IMG/VR virus record: IMGVR_UViG_3300036444_000037
Span: 1 to 36,114 of that record
Strand: one strand, 5' to 3'
Length of the DNA: 36,114 bases
Source of the DNA: a virus
A program made the position numbers and the translations under genes. Under the pieces are notes generated by a model that was not told the origin of the DNA, made no database searches, and was given only the letters and a program-made list of their open reading frames with translations. Below, one piece after another: positions 7,400 through 15,768 of this stretch; the first letter of the stretch is position 1; each line of letters opens with the position of its first letter.

Positions 7400-9822
7400 A
7401 CCCGCCCCACCATGCGTCCGTCGCTGGCCTGGACGGGCACGGCAGCGTTGTCGGAAGTGACGCTGGCCACCTTGGCCGGACCGTCAACCGCGATGCGCAC
7501 GGTGCCGCCCACGTTGACATCCTGGCGTACCGGCGAAGCGATCGCGGCGAACCGGCTCGTCGCGGCTGGCTGCAGCGAGGATTGCTTGTTGCTGTTGGCG
7601 GCCGGCGGACGAACGGGTGGCATGGTGAAGTCTTGCAAAGCCCGCTCGCGATCTTCTGGCATGCCGCTCGGGCCGATCTTGTTCGGATCTCCGGCCGGGG
7701 TGCCGTTGGGCAGGATATCACCCGGCTTGGCCCCGCCACCGCCAAACGGGTTCAGATTGATCGACGGCAGCTTGAACGAGGAAAGCCACGCCGCGAAATC
7801 CGTGAGTGCACCCTTGACCTGGTTGATCACTGTGACGACTTTCTCATAGGCCGTGACGACGCCTTCCGGCATGATCTTGCTCCACGGGATAGGCTGGCCG
7901 GTTGCCAGCGCGTTGGTGATTTCGCGGATCGCCTTCAGCACGTTGCCGATCGAGATCGCCAGGCCGTTGAGGTCATCGACGAATTGCTTGAGCTGGCCGC
8001 CGACGAAGCCGCCGATATCGCCGAACAGCTTGCCCCAATCGATGCCGCTGCCGGCAAAAAGGTTGCCGAGGATCTGGCCAATGTCGGAGCCGATGTCGCG
8101 CAAGATCCGCGCATCGTCGACAATGCTGGAAAGCAGACGGCTGAAGCTCTCGCCGCTGCCGGCGATGTTCTTGCTGAAGCCGCCGAGGAATTTCGACCCG
8201 GCGAACTCGGCACCCGCCCAGGCGCGCTCGAAACCGCGCTGGATCATCGGCTCATATTCGCTGACCATTTCCCGGCCGGCATCGACGATGCGACGGCCGC
8301 GATCGACCACGTCGCCGGTCAGGGACCGGAAGCCCTGCTTTGCCCGATCCCACAGCCGCATGAGACGCGGACCGAACCGATCCCAGTTTTTCCAGATGAA
8401 CGCCGCGCCTCCCGCCAGCACTGCGATGAGTAGGCCGATCGGCGAGAGGATGATGCCGGTCAGCGCGCCGATCGCCGCCAGGCCGGCGCCGACGATCGGC
8501 AGCACAAAGCCGAGCACGCCGAGTGCTGCAGCCACGCCGAGGCCAGCGCCCGCGAAAACGAGCAGCTTCGTTGCCAGGCCACCGGACGAGGCATCGAATT
8601 CGCGCAACCAGCCCAAGGCGGCAATCGCCCATTCGTTCAAGGTTGGAAGCCACTGTGCGAAGGCCATGCCGACGAAGCGGACGGCCTGCGTGCCAATCTC
8701 GCGGAAGATTGTGAGCTGCCGATTGATACCCTCCATCTGCGTATCGAAGTCAGCGTCGGTGATCGCTCCGGTCGCGCCCGCGACCTTGGACTTGATGTCT
8801 TTGTACTCCTGGATGTTGGCGAGGAACGGCACAAGGAAGTCGAGAACCTGCTTGTCCTGGAACAGCTCGCCGACCTTGCCGGCCGCGCCGATCGCCTCCA
8901 GCTGCTGGCGCACATAGCCAAGCGCCTCGGCGCCTTCGAGCCCGTTTGCCTTCGCCTTTTTCATGAAGCCGGCGATCTGGGTTTCGTTGACGCCGGTCAG
9001 CTTGCCGATTTTCTGGATCACCGCTTCGATCGGGTTCATGCCCTTGGCGGCGGCATCCATCATCACGGCCTCGATGTTGACGCCGTGCTTCTCGAAGTTC
9101 TTCTTGGTCAGCGGCGCCAGCGCCTTGTCGAGAAAGTTAGCAAGGTTGTTGGCGGCCGAGCTGGGATCGGCGGTGCCCTTGCGTGCGATCTGCAGGGCCG
9201 ACGCCAGGAAGTTCACCGCCTCCCGGCCTTTCACGCCGAACTTCGCCACGCCGCTGGTCAGGTTCGGGAAGCTCGCGGCCATGTCCTTCAGTTCGAAGGA
9301 GCCGAGCTTGCCGGCCACGACCAGGGCGCCGAGGCTGTCGCGCATCTGGTCGGCTGGAAGCTTCAGATTGTTCAGCATGGAAATGCCGACGCCGGACATG
9401 TCAGCGAAGCTGGCATTGGCGGCCGTGGTGGCACGGCCGATGTCGCCGATCGTGGCATCGACAAGCTTCGAGCTGACGCCGGCAGCGATCATCTGCCCGA
9501 CGCCGTCTGCTATGGTGTCGGAATGCTGGCCGATCTTAAAGGCAAGGCCGTCATAGCGGATCTCAGCCTGGTCAATGAAGGCGAAAGCCGCCTTGCCGGT
9601 CAGTTCCGCGGTGCCTGCGATATCGAGCAATTTCTGCTGGAAAGCACCGGCTTCCTGGATCGGGCCCATGAAGGAGATGCCGGCGACGGCGACGCCCAGG
9701 ACGCCGATCTTGCGCGAGAAGCCAACCAGGTTGGAGAGGTTGTTCTTGAGCGAACGGAGCGGCCCCGAGAGATTATCCCGGAGCCGCACCATCACGTCCA
9801 ATGCCATCGACCTGCCGGACAC
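7396..9822 (-). CDS. Tail tape measure protein
   Basis: An 808-aa tape measure protein. The first 400 residues are helical and contain the TP901-type core (DKALAPLTKKNF, GMNPIEAVIQKIG, GLEGAEALGYVRQQLE). A long hydrophobic stretch, about residues 419-476, is expected for tape measures that insert into the inner membrane during DNA ejection. The tail is Pro/Gly-rich and ends with a small beta segment. The start is GTG at 9822: AAGGAG lies at the right distance and the codon is 4 bases from the stop of the frameshifted chaperone. The 3' end overlaps N as ATGA. Length would set tail length; by lambda-type scaling this is a tail on the order of 100 nm, which is an estimate. Confidence 0.9.
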   Translation of the reverse strand: MSGRSMALDVMVRLRDNLSGPLRSLKNNLSNLVGFSRKIGVLGVAVAGISFMGPIQEAGAFQQKLLDIAGTAELTGKAAFAFIDQAEIRYDGLAFKIGQHSDTIADGVGQMIAAGVSSKLVDATIGDIGRATTAANASFADMSGVGISMLNNLKLPADQMRDSLGALVVAGKLGSFELKDMAASFPNLTSGVAKFGVKGREAVNFLASALQIARKGTADPSSAANNLANFLDKALAPLTKKNFEKHGVNIEAVMMDAAAKGMNPIEAVIQKIGKLTGVNETQIAGFMKKAKANGLEGAEALGYVRQQLEAIGAAGKVGELFQDKQVLDFLVPFLANIQEYKDIKSKVAGATGAITDADFDTQMEGINRQLTIFREIGTQAVRFVGMAFAQWLPTLNEWAIAALGWLREFDASSGGLATKLLVFAGAGLGVAAALGVLGFVLPIVGAGLAAIGALTGIILSPIGLLIAVLAGGAAFIWKNWDRFGPRLMRLWDRAKQGFRSLTGDVVDRGRRIVDAGREMVSEYEPMIQRGFERAWAGAEFAGSKFLGGFSKNIAGSGESFSRLLSSIVDDARILRDIGSDIGQILGNLFAGSGIDWGKLFGDIGGFVGGQLKQFVDDLNGLAISIGNVLKAIREITNALATGQPIPWSKIMPEGVVTAYEKVVTVINQVKGALTDFAAWLSSFKLPSINLNPFGGGGAKPGDILPNGTPAGDPNKIGPSGMPEDRERALQDFTMPPVRPPAANSNKQSSLQPAATSRFAAIASPVRQDVNVGGTVRIAVDGPAKVASVTSDNAAVPVQASDGRMVGRV

Positions 9823-9825
9823 GCC

Positions 9826-10430
9826 TCACTCCTTCTTTGCGACCTCCTCGCGGTAGGCCATGATCGCATTCCACCAGAAGGTGGCGTCACGGGCGGTGAA
9901 CTGGTCGACCTCGGCTGCGGACAGGCCGGTCCCGTCGACCAGCCCGCCGAGGATCACCTGCCAGTTGTCCGGCCAGTCGCGAAAAAACTGTTCAGCACCT
10001 GGCCACCTGCGGCGATATCGGCGCCGTCCATCCGATCGAACAGCGCGTTCATCACCGCCTGGCTGATGCGGGTCGATCGGGCGAAGGCGACAACGCCCAT
10101 GTCGTCCTCTTTCGCGGCAGCGATCGCGCGCTGGTCGGCACCATTCAGGCGATGGAAGACGAGCTGCTCGTAACGGTCAGTGCGCACCTTGCCGTTCTTG
10201 CGGATCTGGAGATCCTGCGGAAATTTCAGCGGCAGGGTGACTGAGCCGTCTCCGTTCTTCTTCGCGTGCGGCGGGAGCCGGTCAAGCGGATCGATATCCT
10301 CATCGACGATATCGGCGTCCGTCGCGATCGAGGCCGGACCGTCCTCGTCCACAACGGCGGTTGAGGTGGCCGTGTTGTCGGCCTTGTCCTCGTCCAGGTC
10401 GATCGAGACTTCCTTGACCAGGCGGCTCAT
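9826..10430 (-). CDS. Frameshifted tail assembly chaperone (gp41-gp42 fusion)
   Basis: A predicted 201-aa product made by a -1 ribosomal frameshift at T TTT TTC (9987-9981) near the end of the chaperone gene. In frame 0 the codons are AGT TTT TTC, exactly the X XXY YYZ form. After slipping, translation reads RDWPDNWQ and continues 51 codons to a TGA at 9828-9826. The extension contains FWWNAIMAYREEVAKKE, which resembles the second tail assembly chaperone partner. Such frameshifts are established for lambda G/GT and predicted for Mu. The stop is 3 bases before the tape measure start. Only the frame 0 product is a plain ORF. Confidence 0.78.
9954..10430 (-). CDS. Tail assembly chaperone, Mu gp41 type (TAC, frame 0)
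   Basis: The 158-aa frame 0 product. The first 60 residues are acidic and probably disordered; from about 70 the sequence GSVTLPLKFPQDLQIRKNG, with RYEQLVFHRLNGADQRAIA and the final SQAVMNALFDRMDGADI, matches the tail assembly protein E / gp41 family (Phage_TAC_7 type). These chaperones bind the tape measure while the tube is built. The last 8 residues past the slippery site (ATGRTTGR) are the default ending. It lies between tube and tape measure as expected, and the start overlaps the tube stop as ATGA. Confidence 0.85.
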   Translation of the reverse strand: MSRLVKEVSIDLDEDKADNTATSTAVVDEDGPASIATDADIVDEDIDPLDRLPPHAKKNGDGSVTLPLKFPQDLQIRKNGKVRTDRYEQLVFHRLNGADQRAIAAAKEDDMGVVAFARSTRISQAVMNALFDRMDGADIAAGGQVLNSFFATGRTTGR

Positions 10431-10786
10431 GCCAGCACCTCTTCAGGTGCCGATCCGGCCCATTTGAGTTCGATCTTGCCGCCGTCGCCACCAGTCACGT
10501 CAGGGTGATCGGTGAGGAACGCGTCGCCGATGACGAAGGTCTGGCCGGTGTCGCACACGACCTGGAGTTCGCCCTCGCCGGGATCCCAAAGGTTGCCGAA
10601 GCGCTGGCCGCGCTCCAGGTTGGTCGTGGCCGTCACTTCCGACGCCTCGAATTCCTGGGCGCGTCCGGCCTTGCGGCCATACGTGACGACATTGTTCTTG
10701 ATGCCGCCCACCTTGAACTTGGCGCCTTTCTCGACCGGTATATTCCGACCGCGCCAGACAATGTCGACGATGCCGAGCGTCTGCAT
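10427..10786 (-). CDS. M: Tail tube protein, Mu gpM
   Basis: A 119-aa tail tube protein of the Mu M / tail_tube type. The pattern GRNIPVEKGAKFKVGG near the start, ASEVTATTNLERGQRFGNLWDPGEGELQVVCD in broken form, and TFVIGDAFLTDHPDVTGGDGG are typical of this family. It forms the inner tube inside the sheath. It follows the sheath gene after 13 bases with a GGAGG just upstream of the ATG, and overlaps the chaperone start as ATGA. Length is standard. Confidence 0.9.
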   Translation of the reverse strand: MQTLGIVDIVWRGRNIPVEKGAKFKVGGIKNNVVTYGRKAGRAQEFEASEVTATTNLERGQRFGNLWDPGEGELQVVCDTGQTFVIGDAFLTDHPDVTGGDGGKIELKWAGSAPEEVLA

Positions 10787-10799
10787 TTAAGCCTCCTTG

Positions 10800-12302
10800 T
10801 TAGACCTGGAATTCGAGGGAGCCGGCAAGCGTCATCAGGTTGCCGACGATGCGGACCTGCTGGCGGCTCTCCAGCCGGTTCTTGTCGTCGACATTGCGCT
10901 GGAACACGCTTTCCTTGACGGTGCGCTGGATGTCTTCGATCCAGGCGCGGTCGCCATAGAGTGCGCAGCGGGCGGCCCAGGAGCCGTGCATGCGGCGCGG
11001 CGTCACCACGGCGTTGCCGGGATCCTCGTCGTTGTCGCTGCGGCTGGTAAAGGCTGCGTTGTTTTCGTCGTCGACGAGTTTCGCTCTCGGATAGAGCAGC
11101 GTGACGTAGCCCGCCCAATCGTAACGGATCCGGCTCATCGTCGCCGGTACCATGATGTCCATCCACGCGCGATCGGGAACGCCGAGGTTCGACTGTTTGT
11201 AGGTCGTAACCACGCGCGAGATGGTGACAGTGCCATCGGCAAGGCTGTCGAAGGTGGAGACGCCCTTGCGAAGCAGCAGATCCTGTTCGGTCTCGATGAA
11301 CTGGTCGACCGGCTCCGGCGCCTCGACGCCTGGCAGAACCAGCGAACGGAGCTGGCGGGCCGGGTCATTGGCTAGGTGAAACGAGCAGAGCCCCATCATC
11401 GTGGCCGAAATGATCCAGGAGCTGGTCGGAGACTTGTTCAAGCCGAACGCGCTCAGGAAAGGCGAGTTGGTCAGCTCGCCGAATGTGCCGAGCGTGGCGA
11501 AGGTGCCGCGCTTGGCCACAAAGCCATGCACGTCGAGTTTCGACATGGCCCTGTAACGGTCGGCCAGCCAGGCTGCGAACAAGCCCATATTCGTGGCGTC
11601 CGACCAGGGATGCTGGACTGCCGTGTACCAGGTGTTGGCGATCGCATCGAGCACGGGCTGCAGGCTGGGGTTACCGGCACCGCCAGCCATCGGCGCGATG
11701 GCGATCGCGAGCCCGGAAGGAAGCGGCTGGGCTTTGGTGTCGACGCGCAGATCGATGTCGTTGCCGACTTCGCCACCATTGCGGGCGGTGACGGTGACGA
11801 CACCGACCGCCGAGGTAGCAGTCACGACCAGGCTCGGGTCGGCGTTGATCGCATCCTTTAGCGCGCTTGCCATCGTGGTGACGGTGGCGCCGGCCTGGGC
11901 GGTAATGCGCACTGGCTTGCCCGCAATCTTGAAGCGCAGCACGACGGCCGCCGCGACAGCGCCGGTGAAGGTGAGCGTGCCCGTGGCCTTGACCGCACCG
12001 GCATCGTCAGCGACGGCCGTGACGAAGAGCGGCTGTGTCTTGTTCGCCTTGCGGAAAGCAATCACCTGCTCCGCGCCGATCGAACCCTGGCCGAACAACG
12101 CAGTCGCCTGCTCGGGGCGCACAACTTCCACGAACTGGCCGGGGGCCAGCGTGCCAGTCGCGAGCTTCTGGCCGGCAATCAGGTTGCGCACCGGATACGG
12201 CAGAATGCCCATTGTCCGGTAGTTCGGCTTCACCTCGAGATAGGTGCCTGGCTCCAGCCAGTCATACGGGATCTCGTCAAAGATCATAGGTTCCATGCTC
12301 AT
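10800..12302 (-). CDS. L: Contractile tail sheath protein, Mu gpL
   Basis: A 500-aa sheath subunit. The N-terminal IFDEIPYDWLEPGTYLEVKPNYR region (broken here), LVAGQKLATGTLAPGQ-like text, a middle beta domain with TATSAVGVVTVTARNGGEVGNDIDLRV, and the C-terminal HGSWAARCALYGDRAWIEDI and VKESVFQRNVDDKNRLE all fit the Mu L family. Sheath contraction drives the tube through the envelope. The start overlaps the DUF2635 stop as ATGA and has GGAGG upstream. Length equals that of Mu L within a few residues. Confidence 0.92.
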   Translation of the reverse strand: MSMEPMIFDEIPYDWLEPGTYLEVKPNYRTMGILPYPVRNLIAGQKLATGTLAPGQFVEVVRPEQATALFGQGSIGAEQVIAFRKANKTQPLFVTAVADDAGAVKATGTLTFTGAVAAAVVLRFKIAGKPVRITAQAGATVTTMASALKDAINADPSLVVTATSAVGVVTVTARNGGEVGNDIDLRVDTKAQPLPSGLAIAIAPMAGGAGNPSLQPVLDAIANTWYTAVQHPWSDATNMGLFAAWLADRYRAMSKLDVHGFVAKRGTFATLGTFGELTNSPFLSAFGLNKSPTSSWIISATMMGLCSFHLANDPARQLRSLVLPGVEAPEPVDQFIETEQDLLLRKGVSTFDSLADGTVTISRVVTTYKQSNLGVPDRAWMDIMVPATMSRIRYDWAGYVTLLYPRAKLVDDENNAAFTSRSDNDEDPGNAVVTPRRMHGSWAARCALYGDRAWIEDIQRTVKESVFQRNVDDKNRLESRQQVRIVGNLMTLAGSLEFQV

Positions 12303-12538
12303 TTGCCTCCGTTACGGGCTTTGCGGTTGTCGGGGTCAGCGGGCGGCGGCGGATCGACCGGATCCGGCTTGGGCAGGTCGGCGGGCGTTTCGTCCTGGAC
12401 CGCGACCAGGTCATCGTCTGCGAGGCGGCGGCGGATATAGAGGGTGACCTCGACCGTCGCGCCTTCGGCCGGCCAAGCGCTGCCGTCTTCCATCGGCACC
12501 GACCGGCCTTCCGCGAGTTTCAGTTTCAGCTCCGGCAC
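12299..12538 (-). CDS. DUF2635 protein, Mu gp38
   Basis: A 79-aa protein of the DUF2635 family, as Mu gp38. It begins with a short beta-rich part (LKLAEGRSVPMEDG, then GATVEVTLYIRRRLADDDLV) and ends in a proline/aspartate-rich, probably flexible tail (PKPDPVDPPPPADPDN). Function is not established; position just before the sheath suggests a head-tail connection or sheath helper. It starts 11 bases after gp37 and overlaps the sheath start. Confidence 0.85.
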   Translation of the reverse strand: MPELKLKLAEGRSVPMEDGSAWPAEGATVEVTLYIRRRLADDDLVAVQDETPADLPKPDPVDPPPPADPDNRKARNGGK

Positions 12539-12549
12539 GTCTCTTGCTC

Positions 12550-13134
12550 CTACAGGTTGGGCTGCACAGTTTGCGGCGCGTCCACTGCCCCGCCTTCAGG
12601 GCTGTCGGCGTTCAGCCAGGTCACATGCAGCGACTTGAAATCGTCGATCGTCTTCAGCTGCAGCGCAGCCAGCGAGAACTGGTACCGGACCTCGAAGTCG
12701 AGATTGGCAACGACCGTTGCTTCGTCGGCCCAGCCATCGACGAACACGGCTTCTGCACCGGTCACCGCACTGGCCCCGATGCCGTCGAAGACAGCGCCCT
12801 GCAGAAGAGCCACTGCAACGTCGATCATGGCATCCATGCCGATGTCTCTCGTGTCGCCCTTGAACCGGGCTTCGAGGCTTGACGATGCCTTTACGATCAT
12901 AACCAGCCGCCAGCGCATGGCGGCCGCCAACTGCCGACCGGACGCCGGATCCGGCTTGATGCCGAGCCAGGCGAGCCCGATGAAGGGCGTGAGCCGCACC
13001 ACGCGCTTGAACTCCTCAATCGTCAGCACGGGCGGTATCCGTTCGATCTGGAAGACCTTCGACGGAAACGCCAATCGCAGTCGTGCTTTGATCGCCGGTT
13101 CGATAGTGCGGATTGGTGCGAGCGCCAGGTCCAT
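12550..13134 (-). CDS. Head-tail protein, Mu gp37 (DUF1834)
   Basis: A 194-aa protein of the DUF1834 / Mu gp37 family, probably the tail terminator type. The first residues (IRTIEPAIKARLRLAF) and FKRVVRLTPFIGLAWLG, with LVMIVKASSSLEARFKGD, are recognisable. The ATG at 13134 is preferred to the in-frame TTG at 13140 because CAGGG is 7 bases upstream of the ATG; it begins just after the gp36 stop. It sits between gp36 and gp38 as in Mu. Confidence 0.85.
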   Translation of the reverse strand: MDLALAPIRTIEPAIKARLRLAFPSKVFQIERIPPVLTIEEFKRVVRLTPFIGLAWLGIKPDPASGRQLAAAMRWRLVMIVKASSSLEARFKGDTRDIGMDAMIDVAVALLQGAVFDGIGASAVTGAEAVFVDGWADEATVVANLDFEVRYQFSLAALQLKTIDDFKSLHVTWLNADSPEGGAVDAPQTVQPNL

Positions 13135-13136
13135 GA

Positions 13137-13562
13137 TCAACCCTGCAGACGCTGATGATCGAACACGTTCGTGCGGTCCGTAATGCGGGCACCGGTGGAG
13201 CCGCTGTCGCCGGCCGGAGGCGCATCGATGTTGATGCGGCCCGCAGCAATACCGTCAAGCCAGCCGATCACCTCCTTGCGGTCGAGGCGCATCTGCTCGG
13301 TCGGTTCGGTGCGCTCGCCTTTCGCCAGGTCGTAGCGCGCCAGGACGCAAGCCGCGCGGACGATGCTCTTTTCCGGACTGGCGACTGGCACGCGGTACCG
13401 GCCGCGCAGATAGTCGTCGATCAACCCGCAAGCATCGGCGATCGCCAGCTCAACCTTGGCGACAAGCACCGTGGTGGCGTCGCGATCCTCCGGCCGCGAA
13501 AGCCGGATCATCTCGGTTTCACCGAAGCGGTCGATCATGTCCTGGGAAGAGGCGTAAGGCAT
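13137..13562 (-). CDS. Head-tail connector, Mu gp36 (DUF1320)
   Basis: A 141-aa DUF1320 protein. The N-terminus PYASSQDMIDRFGETEMIRLS and the middle AIADACGLIDDYLRGRYRVPV, with VRAACVLARYDLAKGE, are the family signature. These proteins act as adaptors at the neck (gp36 type head completion). It follows the Gp49-like gene after 2 bases. Length is normal. Confidence 0.9.
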   Translation of the reverse strand: MPYASSQDMIDRFGETEMIRLSRPEDRDATTVLVAKVELAIADACGLIDDYLRGRYRVPVASPEKSIVRAACVLARYDLAKGERTEPTEQMRLDRKEVIGWLDGIAAGRINIDAPPAGDSGSTGARITDRTNVFDHQRLQG

Positions 13563-13564
13563 GG

Positions 13565-13867
13565 TCAGCTGACCTTCAGCCGCTCTTGCAACAGGTAGCC
13601 CTCAAGCTCCCAAATCTTGTTGCGGGCATTCTCTCGGCTGATCGTCCGGCCGATTTCTTCGTTGAAGTTCGCCTTGCTGACGGTGGCGGCTTCACCGCGA
13701 ACCGTGAAGCCGTTGCGCAGCGTAAGCTCGCAAACCATCACCTTGCCACTCGGCAATATCGTGAAGGTCTCGCCTACAATCACGGCGTCGATATCGGCCG
13801 GCGTCAGGCGTGGAGCGTTGAGACCTTTCGCCTGAATTTCTTGTTCCAGCTGAGCCTCATTTTTCAT
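13565..13867 (-). CDS. Gp49-family phage protein (N4 gp49 / Sf6 gene 66)
   Basis: A 100-aa protein with the Gp49 family pattern: LTPADIDAVIVGETFTILPSG, a VCELTLRNGFTVRGEAA segment, then NFNEEIGRTISRENARNKIWELEGYLLQ (given in broken form). The family is common in phages; its role is not known. It overlaps the upstream gene by 11 bases (GATGAAAAATGA) and precedes gp36. Its place among structural genes might mean a modest structural or regulatory role; this is inference. Confidence 0.85.
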   Translation of the reverse strand: MKNEAQLEQEIQAKGLNAPRLTPADIDAVIVGETFTILPSGKVMVCELTLRNGFTVRGEAATVSKANFNEEIGRTISRENARNKIWELEGYLLQERLKVS

Positions 13868-14336
13868 CGTCGATCTCCTTCTCCAGCTCGCTGATGAAAG
13901 TCACGACCAGGTTCGGCTCGGAGAACAACTGTTCGAGCTGTATCGGCGACGGAAATGCTTCGAGGGGATGATCAACACCAGCCTTGGAGTGCGCGACACC
14001 AGCCCTGCGGAAGCCGTCAACCTTGGCGACGATGCGCAACGCGGTAGGTGCTAGCGGGGCAGTATCGCTATCCTCCCAGGCGTCGATCGCGGCTGCGAGG
14101 TGCGGGAACATTGCCTTGAACTCATCCCTGCCTTTCGCCAGGGTTTCCCGAACCTCGGCCAACTGGCGCCGGGATGTTTCCGCCCCGGCCGCGATCAGTT
14201 CCTCCGTGCTGGGAGCCCCTGCGGGACCGGCCGCATTGCCGGCCCCGCCCTGGTCGCTCTCGGGAGTATTCTTGAAATTCTGTTCGAGCTGGCCGTTGAT
14301 CTGGCCGGCCTCGTTCGTGTCGTTCTTCTTGGCCAT
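13857..14336 (-). CDS. Mu gp35-like protein, function unknown
   Basis: A 159-aa protein after the major capsid gene, the position of Mu gp35. The first 45 residues are polar and disordered (Q/N/G/A-rich). The rest is helical, with a conserved-looking C-terminus HPLEAFPSPIQLEQLFSEPNLVVTFISELE (broken here), which resembles capsid-neighbour proteins of this group. The ATG at 14336 has GGA 4 bases upstream; the frame is open to 14462 but that part covers the hairpin region. A second possible role is head decoration. It overlaps the Gp49-like start by 11 bases. Confidence 0.6.
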   Translation of the reverse strand: MAKKNDTNEAGQINGQLEQNFKNTPESDQGGAGNAAGPAGAPSTEELIAAGAETSRRQLAEVRETLAKGRDEFKAMFPHLAAAIDAWEDSDTAPLAPTALRIVAKVDGFRRAGVAHSKAGVDHPLEAFPSPIQLEQLFSEPNLVVTFISELEKEIDDEK

Positions 14337-14353
14337 GTCCGGTTCTTTGCTTC

Positions 14354-14427
14354 GGGTCTCACAGAAAGGGTCGCGTACGACCCCTTTTGAGAGACCCGGC
14401 GCCGGGCTTGCCGCCCTGGCGCCGGGT
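14354..14427 (-). terminator. Two overlapping hairpins after the major capsid gene
   Basis: Hairpin 1: ACCCGGCGCC (14394-14403) pairs with GGCGCCGGGT (14418-14427). Hairpin 2: GGGTCTC (14354-14360) pairs with GAGACCC (14391-14397), enclosing AAAGGGTCG (65-73) with CGACCCCTTT (78-87). They share bases 14394-14397 and therefore exclude each other. The region sits in the 134-bp gap between capsid and gp35-like gene. Partial termination or RNA protection of the capsid message is plausible, as minus-strand hairpin 2 ends in TTTC. Confidence 0.55.
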
Positions 14428-14470
14428 GATAGGCAGCGGAGGGTCCCAGCCCCGATGCCCAACTGGCGCG

Positions 14471-15364
14471 CTAGCCGAGCTGCGGCACCACCACGACTTC
14501 GGCGGTCTTGAACCAGATGTTGCTGTCGCCGCCGTTGATCAATTGCGCCTCAACCACCTGTCGGGCGGCAGCCTCAAGCGTCTGCGGTACCAGCAACTTC
14601 GCCGGCTTGATGTTGATGACCTGGCCGCTCTTCTTGCGGATGGCGCCCATTGCCTCACGCGCCAACTTGAAGTTGGCGGCGTTGAGCTCCGCCTTGGACT
14701 GGTGCGCCAGATGCCACAGGCCGAAGCCGGCATTGCAGCGGCCGTCAACGCCGTAGAGGTACTGGCCCCTCATGAAGACGTTGGCGTCGGTCTCGCGATC
14801 CATCTGCACAAGCTTGAACTTCTTGCGCTGCTGGAAGATCAGCGGCTGGATGACCTGGGTGTCGTCGACCAGATACCAGGCGGGTCCGGCACCGGGAGTA
14901 ATGTTCGACACGGAGGTTTCGCCGCCGTTTTCGTCGAAGCCGGGATGGTCGTTGTCGAAGAAGTTCTGGCCGTCGTAGCAGAGCGTCGCATCGCCCTTCT
15001 TCAAGAGAGGCCATACCAGCTGGTCGGGGAACTCGGCGGCGTTCTGGCCCATCTGAGCGGCAATCGGCGTGTAGAAGCCGAACTGGTCGTCTTCGATGGC
15101 AGAGCGTTTGATGCCGATAGTGCCCTCGAACTCTTTGTTGCGGATAAGGTAGGTCTGGGCCGACAGGTTGTGGATGAAGCGATCTCCCACCCATTCGCGG
15201 ATGCCGGGCAAATCGTCCAGGCGAGGATACTCGTTTGCCGCTGTGCTCGAAGTCACGGTCATGGCGACGGTCGAATACATGGTCGCGGTGGCAGCGAGCC
15301 GCACATTGAATGCGGTCGAAAGCCCGGTGAAAACGGCGCGGAGAGTTGATGCGTTGATGTCCAT
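14471..15364 (-). CDS. T: Major head (capsid) protein, Mu gpT
   Basis: A 297-aa major capsid protein of the Mu gpT type. Diagnostic are MDINASTLRAVFTGLSTAFN at the start, the EWVGDRFIHNLSAQTY segment, KNKEFEGT-like text with FGFYTPIAAQMGQNA, and DGQNFFDNDHPG, followed by the C-terminal KPAKLLVPQTLEAAAR. It is HK97-fold and forms the icosahedral shell. GAGGAAAGAAGAA just before the ATG is a strong ribosome site. It comes 14 bases after the cement gene and is followed by the two hairpins. Length matches Mu T (about 305). Confidence 0.93.
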   Translation of the reverse strand: MDINASTLRAVFTGLSTAFNVRLAATATMYSTVAMTVTSSTAANEYPRLDDLPGIREWVGDRFIHNLSAQTYLIRNKEFEGTIGIKRSAIEDDQFGFYTPIAAQMGQNAAEFPDQLVWPLLKKGDATLCYDGQNFFDNDHPGFDENGGETSVSNITPGAGPAWYLVDDTQVIQPLIFQQRKKFKLVQMDRETDANVFMRGQYLYGVDGRCNAGFGLWHLAHQSKAELNAANFKLAREAMGAIRKKSGQVINIKPAKLLVPQTLEAAARQVVEAQLINGGDSNIWFKTAEVVVVPQLG

Positions 15365-15378
15365 TTCTTCTTTCCTCG

Positions 15379-15768
15379 TTAGCCCACGGCGACCCAGGTG
15401 GAGCCCTCGCCAATGCCGACAATCTTGCCGACGAGGAGCTTGCCGCCGGTCCCGTCGAGCGTGATGGTCGCATCGTCGGTTGCGTAGACAGGCTTGCCGA
15501 TGTCGGCGAAAGCCACCGCGAGGGTCAGACCGAAGCAGCCACGCTCGGCGCAGACCTTGGTGTCGCCATCAGCCCCATCACGATTGTCAACACGACCGTC
15601 AGCGAGGCCCACCACGGCGACAGCGCCAGCCGTGCCGGCAGGCACCGCCAGGCCGGCAGCGGTGACGGCCACGATTGATTTACGGAACAAGCGCACGCCG
15701 CCTTTGACCGGATAGCCGAAGCTTTCACCGGAGCGAGCGCGGATTTCGAGATCGCGTGAAGCCGGCAT
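15379..15768 (-). CDS. Capsid cement / decoration protein (DUF2190-like)
   Basis: A 129-aa protein with a DUF2190-like, gly/ala/val-rich beta pattern: a V..AVTAAGLAVPAGTAG segment, DGADGDTKVCAERGCFGL, then IGKPVYATDDATITL and a glycine-rich end LVGKIVGIGEGSTWVAV. Such proteins coat the outside of heads (lambda gpD role). It lies between the protease/scaffold and the major capsid gene as in related Mu-like phages. The start overlaps the protease stop as TGATG. Confidence 0.8.
   Translation of the reverse strand: MPASRDLEIRARSGESFGYPVKGGVRLFRKSIVAVTAAGLAVPAGTAGAVAVVGLADGRVDNRDGADGDTKVCAERGCFGLTLAVAFADIGKPVYATDDATITLDGTGGKLLVGKIVGIGEGSTWVAVG

Noticed and set aside
7177-8433. 418-aa open frame on the plus strand over N and tape measure
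   Set aside because: Low-complexity Arg-rich translation typical of antisense frames in high-GC genes.
14387-15349. 320-aa open frame on the plus strand across the capsid gene
   Set aside because: It is an antisense shadow of the major capsid gene in GC-rich DNA, with no ribosome site and no family-like sequence.
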